From Streptomyces sp. ITFR-21 (GTDB lineage: Bacteria > Actinomycetota > Actinomycetes > Streptomycetales > Streptomycetaceae), in assembly GCF_031844685.1 (NCBI RefSeq), contig NZ_CP134605.1, positions 4,089,001 to 4,153,000 on the forward strand: 64,000 nucleotides of DNA, given 5' to 3'. The notes below the pieces were generated by a model. That model worked only from the letters and a program-made list of their open reading frames with translations, did no database searches and was not told the DNA's origin. Positions 1 through 8,463 of the stretch are shown here, in pieces. Positions within the stretch are counted from its first letter, which is position 1; the number at the start of each line of letters is the position of its first letter. Position numbers and translations under genes: made by a program.

Positions 1-1
1 G

Positions 2-2416
2 GCGTGCGACCGGCTGGCCGAGGAGCTGAGGGTGATCACCGAGCTGGAGTACCCCTCGTACTTCCTCGCCGTCGGCCAGGTCGTGACCGACATCCGGGAG
101 CTGGGCATCCGGGTCGCCGCCCGCGGCTCCGGCGCGGGCTCGATGGTCTGCCACACCCTCGGCATCGCCACCGCCAACCCGCTCGACCACCGCCTGCTCT
201 TCGAACGCTTCCTCAGCGAGAGCCGCCAGGGCCTGCCCGACATCGACATCGACGTGGAGTCCGCCCGCAGGCTGGAGTGCTACGACGCGATCTTCGCCCG
301 TTTCGGCGGCGAGCGGGTCGCGGTCACCGCGATGCCGGAGACGTACCGGGCCCGCCGGGCGCTGCGCGACACCGGACTGGCGCTCGGCATCGCCCCGGAC
401 GAGGTGGACCGGATCGCCAAGTCCTTCCCGCACCTGCGGGCCTGCGACATCACCGGCGCGCTCGCCGAACTGCCCGAACTGCGGCAGCTCGCCGCCGAGG
501 CCGGACGGTACGGCCCGCTGTGGGAGCTGGCCGAGGGCCTGGACTCCCTGGTGCACGGCATGGCCATGCACCCCTGCGGGGTCGTCATCGGCGACGCGAC
601 GCTGCTGGACCGGCTGCCGGTGCAGCCCACCCCGCAGGGCGACTACCCGATGGCGATGGCCGCGAAGGAGGAGATCGAGGCACTGGGCAACATCAAGCTG
701 GACGTGCTGGCGGTACGGATGCAGTCCGCGATGGCGTACGCGGTGGCCGAGATCGAACGGGTGACCGGCGACCGTGTCGACCTCGACGACTCCCGGCAGG
801 TGCCGCTGGACGACGTGTTCGCGTTCAAGCTCATCCAGGAGAGCCGGACCATCGGCATGTTCCAGCTCGAGTCCCCCGGGCAGCAGGACCTGCTGTCCCG
901 GCTCCAGCCCCGGGGCGTGCAGGACGTCATCGCCGACATCAGCCTCTTCCGGCCGGGGCCGGTCCGCTCCGGGATGCCCGAGCGGTACATCGCCGCGCGG
1001 CACGGCGGCGATCCGCAGTACGCCCACCCGCATCTGGAGAAGGTGCTCGCCGACACCTACGGGGTGACGATCTGGCACGAGCAGATCATCGAGACGCTGG
1101 ACGTGCTGACCGGCTGCGGCCTGGCCGAGGCCGAGGCGGCCCGGCGGGGGATCGGCGACAAGGCGCGGCTGCCGGTGGTCAGGGACTGGTTCCACCGCGA
1201 GGCGGCCGCCCGCGGCTACGCCGCCCCGGTCCGGGACCAGGTGTGGGCCACCGTCGAGGCGTTCGGCGCGTACGGCTTCTGCCGGGCGCACGCGGTCGCC
1301 TTCGCCGTCCCCGCCCTGCAGTCGGCCTGGCTGAAGGCGCACTACCCGGCGTTCCTGCTGGCCGGCCTGCTGGAACACGACCCCGGCATGTGGCCCAAGC
1401 GGGTCATCGTCTCCGACGCCCGGCGGCACGGCGTCCCGGTGCTGCCCGTGGACGTCAACCGCTCCCGGGCCGGGCACGCCGTGGAGCGGACCGGCGCGGA
1501 CCGGTGGGGAGTACGGCTGGCGCTGTCCGGAGTGCGCGGCATCAGCGAGGACGAGTGCGCGCGGATCGCGGCCGGGCAGCCGTACGGATCCCTGTCGGAC
1601 TTCTGGCAGCGGGGGCAGCCCAGCCGCCCGGTCGCCGAACGGCTCGCCGGGATCGGGGCGCTGGACGCGCTGCACGACGGGCGGCTGACCCGGCGGGACC
1701 TGCTGCTGCAGATCACCGAACTCCACCGGCAGTCCAGGACCCGTACCGCGGGGCCGGGCCAGCTGCCCCTGGAGGCGGACGTGGCCGGCACCGCGGAGCC
1801 GACCGGGCTACCCGAGATGACCGGCCGGGAGGCGCTGGGCGCGGAGCTGAACACGCTGGGGATCGACGTCTCCCGCCACCTGATGGAGCACCACCACCGG
1901 CTGCTGCGGGAGATCGGCGCGACCGACGCGGCGCATCTGGCGGCGGTGGCGGCGGGGCGGCAGGTCCTGGTCGCGGGGGTGCGCGCGTCGACCCAGACGC
2001 CGCCGATCGCCAGCGGCAAGCGGATCATCTTCGTCACCCTGGAGGACGGCTCCGGCCTGGTCGACCTGGCGTTCTTCGAGGACTCGCACCCCACGTGCGC
2101 CTATACGGTCTTCCACTCCGGGCTGCTGCTGGTCCGCGGCACCGTCCAGGTCCGCGGCACCCGGCGCACGATCGTCGGCACCATGGCCTGGGACCTGGAC
2201 AAGATCGCCGCCGCCCGCCGCGACGACGGCCCCGAGGCGGCCCTGGCCCTCCTCGGCGCCACCCGCCCGCAGCCCACCCCGGCCCAGCCGGGCCGCACCC
2301 TCCCCGACGGCACCGCCGGCGCCCGCCTCCACCCCTACGCCGACCTCCGGCCCGCCGGCACCCGCGCGGCCGACCTCCGGAAACTGGGCCACCGCAGCCA
2401 GGGCAGCGCGGGATGA
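2..2416 (+). CDS. dnaE2: Error-prone DNA polymerase III alpha subunit (DnaE2/ImuC type), 3' part
   Basis: The reading frame is open from base 2, so the N-terminal PHP domain and start lie outside the window. What remains is a C-family polymerase: the palm aspartate motif PDIDID is near nt 238-255, followed by the palm and fingers with HPCGVVIGD and WHEQIIETL, a helix-hairpin-helix stretch, and a C-terminal OB-fold (region around ITLEDGSGLVDL-like residues, nt 1960-2200). DnaE2 proteins extend from lesions during DNA damage tolerance. The stop TGA overlaps the ATG of the next gene (ATGA), so the two are translationally coupled. That partner is a Y-family-like protein, the arrangement of ImuB-DnaE2 mutasomes, which supports DnaE2 rather than the replicative DnaE1. 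No LexA box can be judged because the promoter is outside. Confidence 0.9.
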   Translation, partial: ACDRLAEELRVITELEYPSYFLAVGQVVTDIRELGIRVAARGSGAGSMVCHTLGIATANPLDHRLLFERFLSESRQGLPDIDIDVESARRLECYDAIFARFGGERVAVTAMPETYRARRALRDTGLALGIAPDEVDRIAKSFPHLRACDITGALAELPELRQLAAEAGRYGPLWELAEGLDSLVHGMAMHPCGVVIGDATLLDRLPVQPTPQGDYPMAMAAKEEIEALGNIKLDVLAVRMQSAMAYAVAEIERVTGDRVDLDDSRQVPLDDVFAFKLIQESRTIGMFQLESPGQQDLLSRLQPRGVQDVIADISLFRPGPVRSGMPERYIAARHGGDPQYAHPHLEKVLADTYGVTIWHEQIIETLDVLTGCGLAEAEAARRGIGDKARLPVVRDWFHREAAARGYAAPVRDQVWATVEAFGAYGFCRAHAVAFAVPALQSAWLKAHYPAFLLAGLLEHDPGMWPKRVIVSDARRHGVPVLPVDVNRSRAGHAVERTGADRWGVRLALSGVRGISEDECARIAAGQPYGSLSDFWQRGQPSRPVAERLAGIGALDALHDGRLTRRDLLLQITELHRQSRTRTAGPGQLPLEADVAGTAEPTGLPEMTGREALGAELNTLGIDVSRHLMEHHHRLLREIGATDAAHLAAVAAGRQVLVAGVRASTQTPPIASGKRIIFVTLEDGSGLVDLAFFEDSHPTCAYTVFHSGLLLVRGTVQVRGTRRTIVGTMAWDLDKIAAARRDDGPEAALALLGATRPQPTPAQPGRTLPDGTAGARLHPYADLRPAGTRAADLRKLGHRSQGSAG

Positions 2417-3642
2417 GGACACGCGGGGTGCCGGGGGTGCCGGAAGCGCCGGAAGGCGGGCGCGGGGAGTCGGTGGCGCCGGGCGGCGGGTCCGGGGAGT
2501 CGGTGGCGCCGGGTGGCGGACGTAGGGGGTCCGGGGTGTCGGGCCGTGGGTCCGGTGGGCGCGGGGAGTCGGCGGCGCCCACCGCCGGGCCCGGTGGAGC
2601 CGGCGAGCCCGGGGAGGTCCGCGCCCAGCAGCCGCCCAGGGCGCGGCACATCGCCCACCTGCGCCTGCACGGCCCCCTCGACGACGAGCGCTACGCGGAC
2701 GTGCTGGAGCTGCTGGCCGGCTTCACCCCGCACGTCCAGGCCCTTCCGCCCGACGCCGTCCAGCTTGATCTGACCTCGGCACTGCGGTACTTCGGCCTGG
2801 GGCCGTACGAACTGGTCCAGCGGGCGGCGCTGCGGCTGATGGCCCTCTACGGCATCGGGACCAGCGCGGGACTGGCCGGGAACCGGATGCTGGCCGCCAT
2901 GGCCGCCGCCGCGTCGGAACCGGGCCGCACCACGTACATCCCCGCCGACCGGGCCGCCGCCTGGCTGCGGCCCCGGCCGCTGACCGCGCTGCCCGGCATC
3001 GGCCGGGCGACCGCCACCACCCTCGGCGGATACGGCCTGCACACCGTCGGTCAGATCGCCGACCTCCCGGCGGTCACCCTGCAACGGCTGCTCGGCGCCG
3101 GGCCGGCCCGGCTGCTGGCCGAACGCGCCCGCGGCCACGACCCCCGCCCGGTCACCCCGGCCGAACCCTCCACCCACCTGACCGCCGACCTCGTCCTCGA
3201 CCGGGACTGCCTCGACCCGGACCGGCACCACGCCGCGGTCCTCGGCCTCGCCGAACAACTCGGCCTGCGGCTACGGGCCGACGGCCAGGTCGCCGGCCGG
3301 CTCGCTCTCACCGTCCGCTACGCCGACCGCAGTTCGACCACCCGCACCCGTACCCTCGCCGAGCCCGCCGCCCACTCGCCCGCCCTCACCGCCGCCGCCC
3401 TCGCCGTCCTGGCCGGCCTGGGCCTGCAACGGGCCCGCGTCCGCGGCTTCGTCCTCCGCGCCGAGAACCTCCGCCCCGCCGCCGACGCCCACCACCAGCT
3501 CCGCCTGGACCGCACCGACACCCGCGCCCGCGCCGCCGAGGCCGCCGCCGACCGGGCCCGCCGCCGGTTCGGGGCGGGCGCGGTGGGCCCGGCGACCCTG
3601 GCCGGCGACGGACAGCCGGGAGGGGGCCCTGTATACGACTAG
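2413..3642 (+). CDS. Y-family DNA polymerase-like protein (ImuB/DinB-like), probably catalytically inactive
   Basis: 409 aa. The ATG overlaps the dnaE2 stop by 4 bases. The first ~75 residues are Gly/Pro/Ser-rich with GESVAPGGG-type repeats and replace the canonical N-terminus of Y-family polymerases; the catalytic D-x-D-x-F-F segment is not visible. Homology begins around residue 80 (LRLHGPLDDERY) and includes LPPDAVQLDLT at the place of the usual S-x-D-E active-site motif, so the Glu is Ala. A helix-hairpin-helix (LTALPGIGRATATTLGGYG) and little-finger region (RFGAGAVGPATL) follow. Loss of active-site carboxylates plus coupling to DnaE2 fits an ImuB-like adaptor that bridges clamp and polymerase. 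No clear beta-clamp motif was found. A truncated or decayed DinB is the alternative. Confidence 0.75.
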   Translation: MRTRGVPGVPEAPEGGRGESVAPGGGSGESVAPGGGRRGSGVSGRGSGGRGESAAPTAGPGGAGEPGEVRAQQPPRARHIAHLRLHGPLDDERYADVLELLAGFTPHVQALPPDAVQLDLTSALRYFGLGPYELVQRAALRLMALYGIGTSAGLAGNRMLAAMAAAASEPGRTTYIPADRAAAWLRPRPLTALPGIGRATATTLGGYGLHTVGQIADLPAVTLQRLLGAGPARLLAERARGHDPRPVTPAEPSTHLTADLVLDRDCLDPDRHHAAVLGLAEQLGLRLRADGQVAGRLALTVRYADRSSTTRTRTLAEPAAHSPALTAAALAVLAGLGLQRARVRGFVLRAENLRPAADAHHQLRLDRTDTRARAAEAAADRARRRFGAGAVGPATLAGDGQPGGGPVYD

Positions 3643-4151
3643 CTGGCCGGCGGCCCGGGCGGACGGTCGCGGCGGGTGGTGAGAGCGGCTTCGTCGAACG
3701 GCCGGTCCGGGCCCCGCACCGGCCCGATGACGTGCGCTTCGTCCGGGAGATCGCGACGGCGCCGAGAACGTTGCGCGCGGTCTGGACGAGCCGTTCCCAC
3801 CGGAGCGGGCCCGGCCGCCCGGCCGGCCGCCAGAACACGCGGGTCCGCCACCAGGGAGGCGGACCCGCCCAGATCCGCGGGCAGCACGGTGAACAGGGTG
3901 TCCGGCGGTCTGGTGTCCCGCAGGACCGCGAGCGCCGTCGCGGCGACCCGGGCCGGCGGGAGGTCCAGCGCGTCGCGGTGGGCGCTGAAGACGGCGACGG
4001 CGGTGACGCCCCGCACCTGCCGGAGGAAGGGTTCGAACCCGATCCGCCCTGTCGTGCCGCGGTCCACCAGCCGCTCGCGGACATCCGGCTCCGCCATGCG
4101 GTCCGCGATGACGACGGCGGCCTGCCGCTCACACCGGTCGAACGGGCCCAC
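3639..4151 (-). CDS. Hypothetical protein, unrecognised
   Basis: 170 codons reading leftward from a GTG with a strong upstream GGAGGAG. The N-terminal two thirds look like a soluble alpha/beta protein (AAVVIADRM, GVTAVAVFSAHRDAL, ARVAATALAVLRD); the last 50 residues are Arg/Pro-rich and may be read past a decayed end. The stop overlaps the stop of the convergent ImuB-like gene (shared CTAG). It overlaps the 3' end of an alpha/beta-hydrolase pseudogene on the same strand. The surrounding 1.6 kb is degraded, so this gene may itself be a remnant. No family was recognised. Confidence 0.4.
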   Translation of the reverse strand: MGPFDRCERQAAVVIADRMAEPDVRERLVDRGTTGRIGFEPFLRQVRGVTAVAVFSAHRDALDLPPARVAATALAVLRDTRPPDTLFTVLPADLGGSASLVADPRVLAAGRAAGPAPVGTARPDRAQRSRRRRDLPDEAHVIGPVRGPDRPFDEAALTTRRDRPPGPPAS

Positions 4152-4785
4152 GGTCTCCTCCGTCTCTCATACGGTCAGGACACCGGGATCCCGGCCCACC
4201 GACAGGACGGACAGCTCCGCGATACCGCCGGCACAGGCCCGGCAGCAGGTCCCGGACGGCCGCGGGCCGGGACAGGAACGGGTGGTGGCCGGCGTCGAGT
4301 TCGACGACTCGGCCGGCCCGGCGGGCGAACTCGCGCTGGAGCCGCGGCGGGGTGCCCCGGTCCTGGGCGCAGACGAGGTACGTCGAGGGAACCTGCTGCC
4401 ATGCGGCCGCCCCGACCGGCTGTCCCATCACCCGCACGCTCTGCCGGGCGGGGTGGTCCGCCGCCTGCGTCTGGACCTCGGGGTCGCAGTCCTGCAGGAA
4501 CGTGTCCACGAGCAGCTCGGGGCGGACCCCGAAGGTGCCGGCGTCGGGGTCGACGTCGAGGAACGGGGCGGGGCCGCCGTTGCCGAAATCCGACAGGCTC
4601 TGCCCGGCCTCGGGCAGGTAGCTGGAGACCGGCAGCAGGTGGCGCACCGAACCGATTCCGCGGCGGCCTCCGCGGTGACGACACCGCCGTGGCTGTGGGC
4701 GACCACGACGGTCGGCTCGTCGCCGGCCTCCAGCGCCTGCCGCACCGCGGCGACGTCCTCGGCCAGCCCCGGCCCGCCGGCGCCG
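4129..4785 (-). pseudogene. Alpha/beta hydrolase remnant (5' end lost, frameshifted)
   Basis: Reading leftward from about 4785, one frame encodes EDVAAVRQAL, then VVVAHSHGG, a nucleophile elbow with Ser in H-S-H-G-G. Near 4670 the frame breaks; the next frame continues with VRHLLPVSSYLPEAG, VPSTYLVCAQDRGTP and VELDAGHHPFLSRPAAV, the last carrying the catalytic His. Adding a single base near 4670 would restore one continuous protein. The first ~60 residues expected of the family are absent and are replaced by sequence of a divergent TetR gene. Both a 5' deletion and a frameshift therefore argue for a dead gene; a sequencing error could explain the frameshift but not the missing 5' end. Confidence 0.75.
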
Positions 4786-4789
4786 CCGG

Positions 4790-5297
4790 CGCCTCTGCCC
4801 GCATGCTGGTCTATCACTTCGGCACCCGTGACGCCCTGCTGCGGGCCGTGCTCGGGCGGGCGCGGCAGCGTCAGCTCGACCTGTTCAACGACCTTCTGCG
4901 GGTGCGGCCCGGCGAGCCGTACACGGCCACCCTGGGCCATGCCTGGACCTCCATCACCGGCCCGGACGGGCAGCCGTACCTGCGGATGTTCGGTCGGCTG
5001 CGGGAGAGCGCCGAGCAGCAGCTGTGGCCCGACTTCCGGCGCACCGCGACGACCGGCTGGCTCGGGCCGTTGGAGGAGGGTCTGCGCAGCATCGGCCGGC
5101 CCGATCTCGCGACGCTCGTACTCGCCGTCATCCGCGGCCTCCTCATGGATCTCGACGCCACCGGCGACACCGCCCGCACCGACCGGGCCTTCCGCGACTT
5201 CCTCGGCTCGATCGAGCACCTGTCCACCACCCACCGCCCCTACGAGCCCGCGACCGCGACGACCGGCACCGGCACCGGCACCGGCACGGAACCATGA
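4790..5297 (+). pseudogene. TetR-family regulator remnant (N-terminal DNA-binding half lost)
   Basis: The rightward frame enters the TetR fold at SARMLVYHFGTRDALLRAVL, the last helix of the HTH and the family's Y-H-F signature, and continues through a complete ligand-binding half to a TGA at 5295. Helices 1-3 and any start codon are missing because the frame runs directly into the divergent hydrolase remnant. The C-terminus ends in a short run of Thr-Gly pairs encoded by a GGCACC hexamer repeated about five times (5262-5289). Originally the regulator probably faced the hydrolase across a shared promoter that is now deleted. Confidence 0.75.
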
Positions 5298-5440
5298 GGC
5301 GAGGTCCGGGTCGGGGTCCCGTCCGGGTCGGGGGCCGGGCCGGGTCGGGGGCCGGGCCGGGGCCGTCAACGGCCGGGTGGCGGGGGCCGGCTCGCTGGGA
5401 CCGGCTCGCTGGGACCGGGGGCGGTGATCGTCGGGGGCGG

Positions 5441-5473
5441 TTCCTCCTCGCCCTGAGGGAGGGCGAGGAGGAA
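5441..5473. terminator. Hairpin terminator after GH16 gene
   Basis: A perfect 14-bp inverted repeat (TTCCTCCTCGCCCT and its complement) encloses a 5-base loop, 8 bases beyond the stop of the leftward GH16 gene. There is no long U-tract, as is common for streptomycete terminators. It may act in both directions. Confidence 0.8.
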
Positions 5474-5480
5474 CGGGGTG

Positions 5481-7208
5481 TCAGGCCAGGGCGAACTTCT
5501 GGGCGGCGGAGCCGTTGCAGTCCCAGATCTGCAGCCGGGTGCCGTTCGCGGTGGCGTCGGACGGGGAGTCGACGCACCGGCCCGTGGTCGGGTTGGACAG
5601 CGAGCCGTCGGTGTTGGCGACCCAGTTCTGGTAGCCGCCGCCGTTGCACGTGGCCAGCTGGAGTTTCGTGCCTGCCGCGTTGACGCCGCCGGCGATGTCC
5701 AGGCACTTGCCCAGTGTGCGCAGGGTCTGGCCGCTCCAGGTCCACTTCTGGTCGAGCGAGGTCGCCTGCAGGCAGTCCCACAGCTGGACCGCGGTGCCGT
5801 CGCCGCCGGTGTCGTCGCCCGCCACGTCCACGCACTTGCCGCCCGGACCGTAGATCGGGGTGCCGATGGCGAACCTTTGGGCGTCGGAGCCGTTGCAGTC
5901 CCAGATCCGCAGCCGGGTGCCGTTCGCGGTGGCGTCCGACGGGGAGTCGATGCACCGGCCGCTGGTCGGGTTCCGCAGCGTGCCGTCGGGCTGCCGCACC
6001 CAGCTCTGGTAGCCGCCGCTGTTGCACGTGGCGAGCTGCAACTGCGTACCCGCGGCGCTGTTGCCGCCGGCGATGTCCAGGCACTTGCCGAGGGTCTGCA
6101 GGGTCTGGCCGCTCCAGGTCCAGTGCTGGTCCTTGGCCGCCGACTGGCAGTCCCACAGCTGGACCGCGGTGCCGTCGCCGCCGGTGTCGTCGCCCGCCAC
6201 GTCCACGCACTTGCCGCCCGGACCGGTGATCGTCTGGCCGGTCACCGAACCGCCGCCGCCCCCGGAGCCGGGCCCCTTGTTGTACACGGCCACCGAGTCG
6301 ATGACCAGCTTGCCGCCGGAGACCGTGTCCGCGTTGGGGCCACCACCGAAGGCGTCCGGGAATCCGCCGCCGATCGCCAGGTCGTAGATGATGAAGAACG
6401 GGTGGTCGATCGCGTCGGACCAGGTGGTCGCGTCCACCTGGTTGGCGCTGACGGTGTAGAAGTTGTTCCCGTCCAGGTAGAACCGGATCTGCTCCGGCGA
6501 CACCGAGCGGTCGATCTCCGCCGCGTAGTCGTGGAAGCCGGTCTGGCAGCCGGAACAGGCGCGTTCACCCGAGCCGATGCCGCTCGACTCGTTGCACGGC
6601 CCCCCCGGGCTCACGCCACAGTGGATGGTGCTGAAATCGGAGCTGCGGCCGTTGATGTCCTCCATGATGTCGACCTCGCCGGACTTCGGCCAGGTCACAC
6701 CGTCGCGCAGCGGTGCGCCGAGCATCCAGAACGCCGGCCAGTAGCCCGCGCCGTTGGCGGTGGTGACGTTGGGCTGCTGGAGGACGGACTCGATGCGGAC
6801 GACTCCGCCCGCCGGGGCGCCGAAGGTCGCCGCCTGGGTCTCCACACGGCCGGACGTCCATCCGCTCCGCGGGTCGGAACCGGAGTGCTGGGCCTGGAGC
6901 ACCAGGTGGCCCTGGCCGTCGTAGTAGACGTTCGACGTGCTGCTCGTCATGGTCTCGATCTCACCGGTGCCGAAGTTGCTGCCCGGCCCGGTGTCGTACT
7001 TCCACAGGCTCTGGTCGATGCCGGTGCCGGACGCGCCGTTGAAGTCGTCGCTCCAGGTGAGTGTGAAGCCGGACGGTGTCGGGGGCACTGCCGCCTCGGC
7101 GTTCAGCGTCACGGCGAGGGTGGCCGCCGCCGTGACCGTGACGACGGGAACCAGGATGAACGCTCTCTTCCACCCGCCGCGCCGTGCTCTTGTGAAGGTG
7201 AAGCGCAT
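5481..7208 (-). CDS. Secreted GH16 endo-beta-1,3-glucanase with two ricin-B-type domains
   Basis: 575 aa. A Sec signal peptide covers residues 1 to ~39 (RARRGGWKR, a hydrophobic core, then AEA-A). The GH16 jelly-roll domain spans ~41-300 with the family active site GEVDIMED, giving Glu178 as nucleophile and Glu183 as acid/base; W-F/H-Y-A and the C-terminal VYNKGPG are also typical. A Gly/Ser linker (~305-318) leads to two tandem ricin-B-like modules (~318-445 and ~446-575), each with GPGGKCVDVAGDD, QLWDC and LATCN elements. The two modules are near copies of each other at both protein and DNA level, suggesting recent duplication. It probably degrades laminarin-type or fungal wall glucan, with the ricin modules binding sugar. 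Start chosen because GGAGGT lies 7 bases before this ATG. Confidence 0.93.
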   Translation of the reverse strand: MRFTFTRARRGGWKRAFILVPVVTVTAAATLAVTLNAEAAVPPTPSGFTLTWSDDFNGASGTGIDQSLWKYDTGPGSNFGTGEIETMTSSTSNVYYDGQGHLVLQAQHSGSDPRSGWTSGRVETQAATFGAPAGGVVRIESVLQQPNVTTANGAGYWPAFWMLGAPLRDGVTWPKSGEVDIMEDINGRSSDFSTIHCGVSPGGPCNESSGIGSGERACSGCQTGFHDYAAEIDRSVSPEQIRFYLDGNNFYTVSANQVDATTWSDAIDHPFFIIYDLAIGGGFPDAFGGGPNADTVSGGKLVIDSVAVYNKGPGSGGGGGSVTGQTITGPGGKCVDVAGDDTGGDGTAVQLWDCQSAAKDQHWTWSGQTLQTLGKCLDIAGGNSAAGTQLQLATCNSGGYQSWVRQPDGTLRNPTSGRCIDSPSDATANGTRLRIWDCNGSDAQRFAIGTPIYGPGGKCVDVAGDDTGGDGTAVQLWDCLQATSLDQKWTWSGQTLRTLGKCLDIAGGVNAAGTKLQLATCNGGGYQNWVANTDGSLSNPTTGRCVDSPSDATANGTRLQIWDCNGSAAQKFALA

Positions 7209-7278
7209 ATGTCTGACCTCCGGGGAAAAGGCAGGATGGTGCGTGTCCGCTATGCCGTCTCCGGCAGCCTGCCACGGT

Positions 7279-7314
7279 GGCGCGTGATGCCGACGTACGG
7301 CGGCATCACGCGCC
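7279..7314. promoter_or_regulatory. Long inverted repeat upstream of GH16 gene
   Basis: A perfect 14-bp inverted repeat (GGCGCGTGATGCCG and complement) around an 8-base centre, 71 bases before the GH16 start. It could be a 5'-UTR hairpin, an operator for a sugar-responsive repressor, or a terminator. Function is inferred only from structure and position. Confidence 0.45.
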
Positions 7315-7408
7315 GGACAGGCGCCGTGAGGGTGTCATGTACCGCACATAGCTTGTCGATCGGCCCGGCGTTCGACAAGACGGCTGCCGCGTTTCCCGTT
7401 CGCCCGCA

Positions 7409-7565
7409 GTCGACCCCGCCTCGCCCTGCCTCGCCCTGCCCCGCCTCGCCCCGCCTCGCCCCGGCCTGCCCCGCCTCGCCTCGCCCTGCCCCGCCTCGCC
7501 TCGCCCTGCCCCGCCTCGCCCTGCCCTGCCCCGCCTCGCCCCGGCCTGCCCCGCCCCGGCCCGGC
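7409..7565. repeat. C-rich low-complexity tract (CCTCGCC/CTGCCCCG units)
   Basis: About 155 bases on the plus strand are almost purely pyrimidine plus G, built from interleaved CCTCGCC and CTGCCCCG units, with virtually no A. The minus strand is correspondingly G-rich and could form quadruplexes. It fills most of the gap upstream of the GH16 gene (7209-7738), which otherwise shows no gene. Confidence 0.7.
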
Positions 7566-7738
7566 CGGGCCGCGTTCCCCCCGATGTGCGGCGACGCGCC
7601 GGTGGCCGCCGCCCGCGCTCGGACGCCGGACCGGTGGAATCCCCGGACCGGCGCCTTGTTCCGGCGGCCTCGGAAACGGATCCGGGTCACTCTGATTCCG
7701 CGCGGAGGAATGACATAGGGAATCTCGCGGTCCGCGGC

Positions 7739-8443
7739 GCGGATTCAGCCTTCCGCGGTGCCCTGGTCGGCGTCGTCGCCTTCACTTCGGCCGTCGAGTT
7801 CACGCAGGCAACGGTGAACGGCCTCGGCCGCGTGTGCGACGGTGCCGACGCCGACGCCGAGATGAACATCCTCGGCGGCATGGCGGGTCTGGCGCTCGCC
7901 GCGTCGTTGACCGCCCGGCGGCAGCCGATCGCCTGGCCGGCCGGCGTGAAGGCCGCGCTGATCGCCTCCGCGCTGCTCCTGGTGTCGGCTGTCGGAGTGG
8001 GACCACTGCCGACCTTCCGGCACATGGACCGCACCGGACCGTCGGCCGCGAACTCGCAGCAGCGGCGGGCCGTGGCAGAAGCCGTGCGGGAATCCTTCGG
8101 AGACCACTACGAACTGGGGGAGGTGGCCGGTCAGCCGTGCGTCGGAGCCGCGTGCCGGAACATCATCTTCACCATCTTCACCCTGCTCAGTCGGGACAGG
8201 GCACACCCGGAGGCGTTCGGCAACGGCAGTCTCTCCTGGCCGGACCGGGACCATCTGAACGTGCTGCTGGAAAACAGCGACCGTCCCGGTCCCCATGGGA
8301 TATCCCGTGCCGGGGGCGAAGCCTCCAGCCAGTGGGCAGGAGGCTTATCAGGTGGCCCGCTCGTACACGGGCCGGCACTACCCGTGGACGCGGCGGACGG
8401 GACCGTCTACGACGGCCTCGGGACGCGGGTCGGGACCGGCTGA
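7739..8443 (+). pseudogene. VanZ-like membrane protein remnant
   Basis: A rightward frame encodes FRGALVGVVAFTSAVEFTQ and GRVCDGADADAEMNILGG, a degenerate form of the VanZ-family GRVCD-x-x-D-x-x-x-N-x-x-G segment, followed by a transmembrane helix (AALIASALLLVSAVGV) and an exported domain ending VAEAVRESFGDHYELGEV. The expected N-terminal membrane helices and a start codon are missing. Around 8285-8295 the plausible protein jumps to another frame (GYPVPGAKPPASGQEAYQVARSYTGRHYPW), so a frameshift is also present. It was probably a VanZ-type protein of unknown role, now inactive. Confidence 0.55.
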
Positions 8444-8463
8444 CCTCCGTCCGGCGCGCGGAG

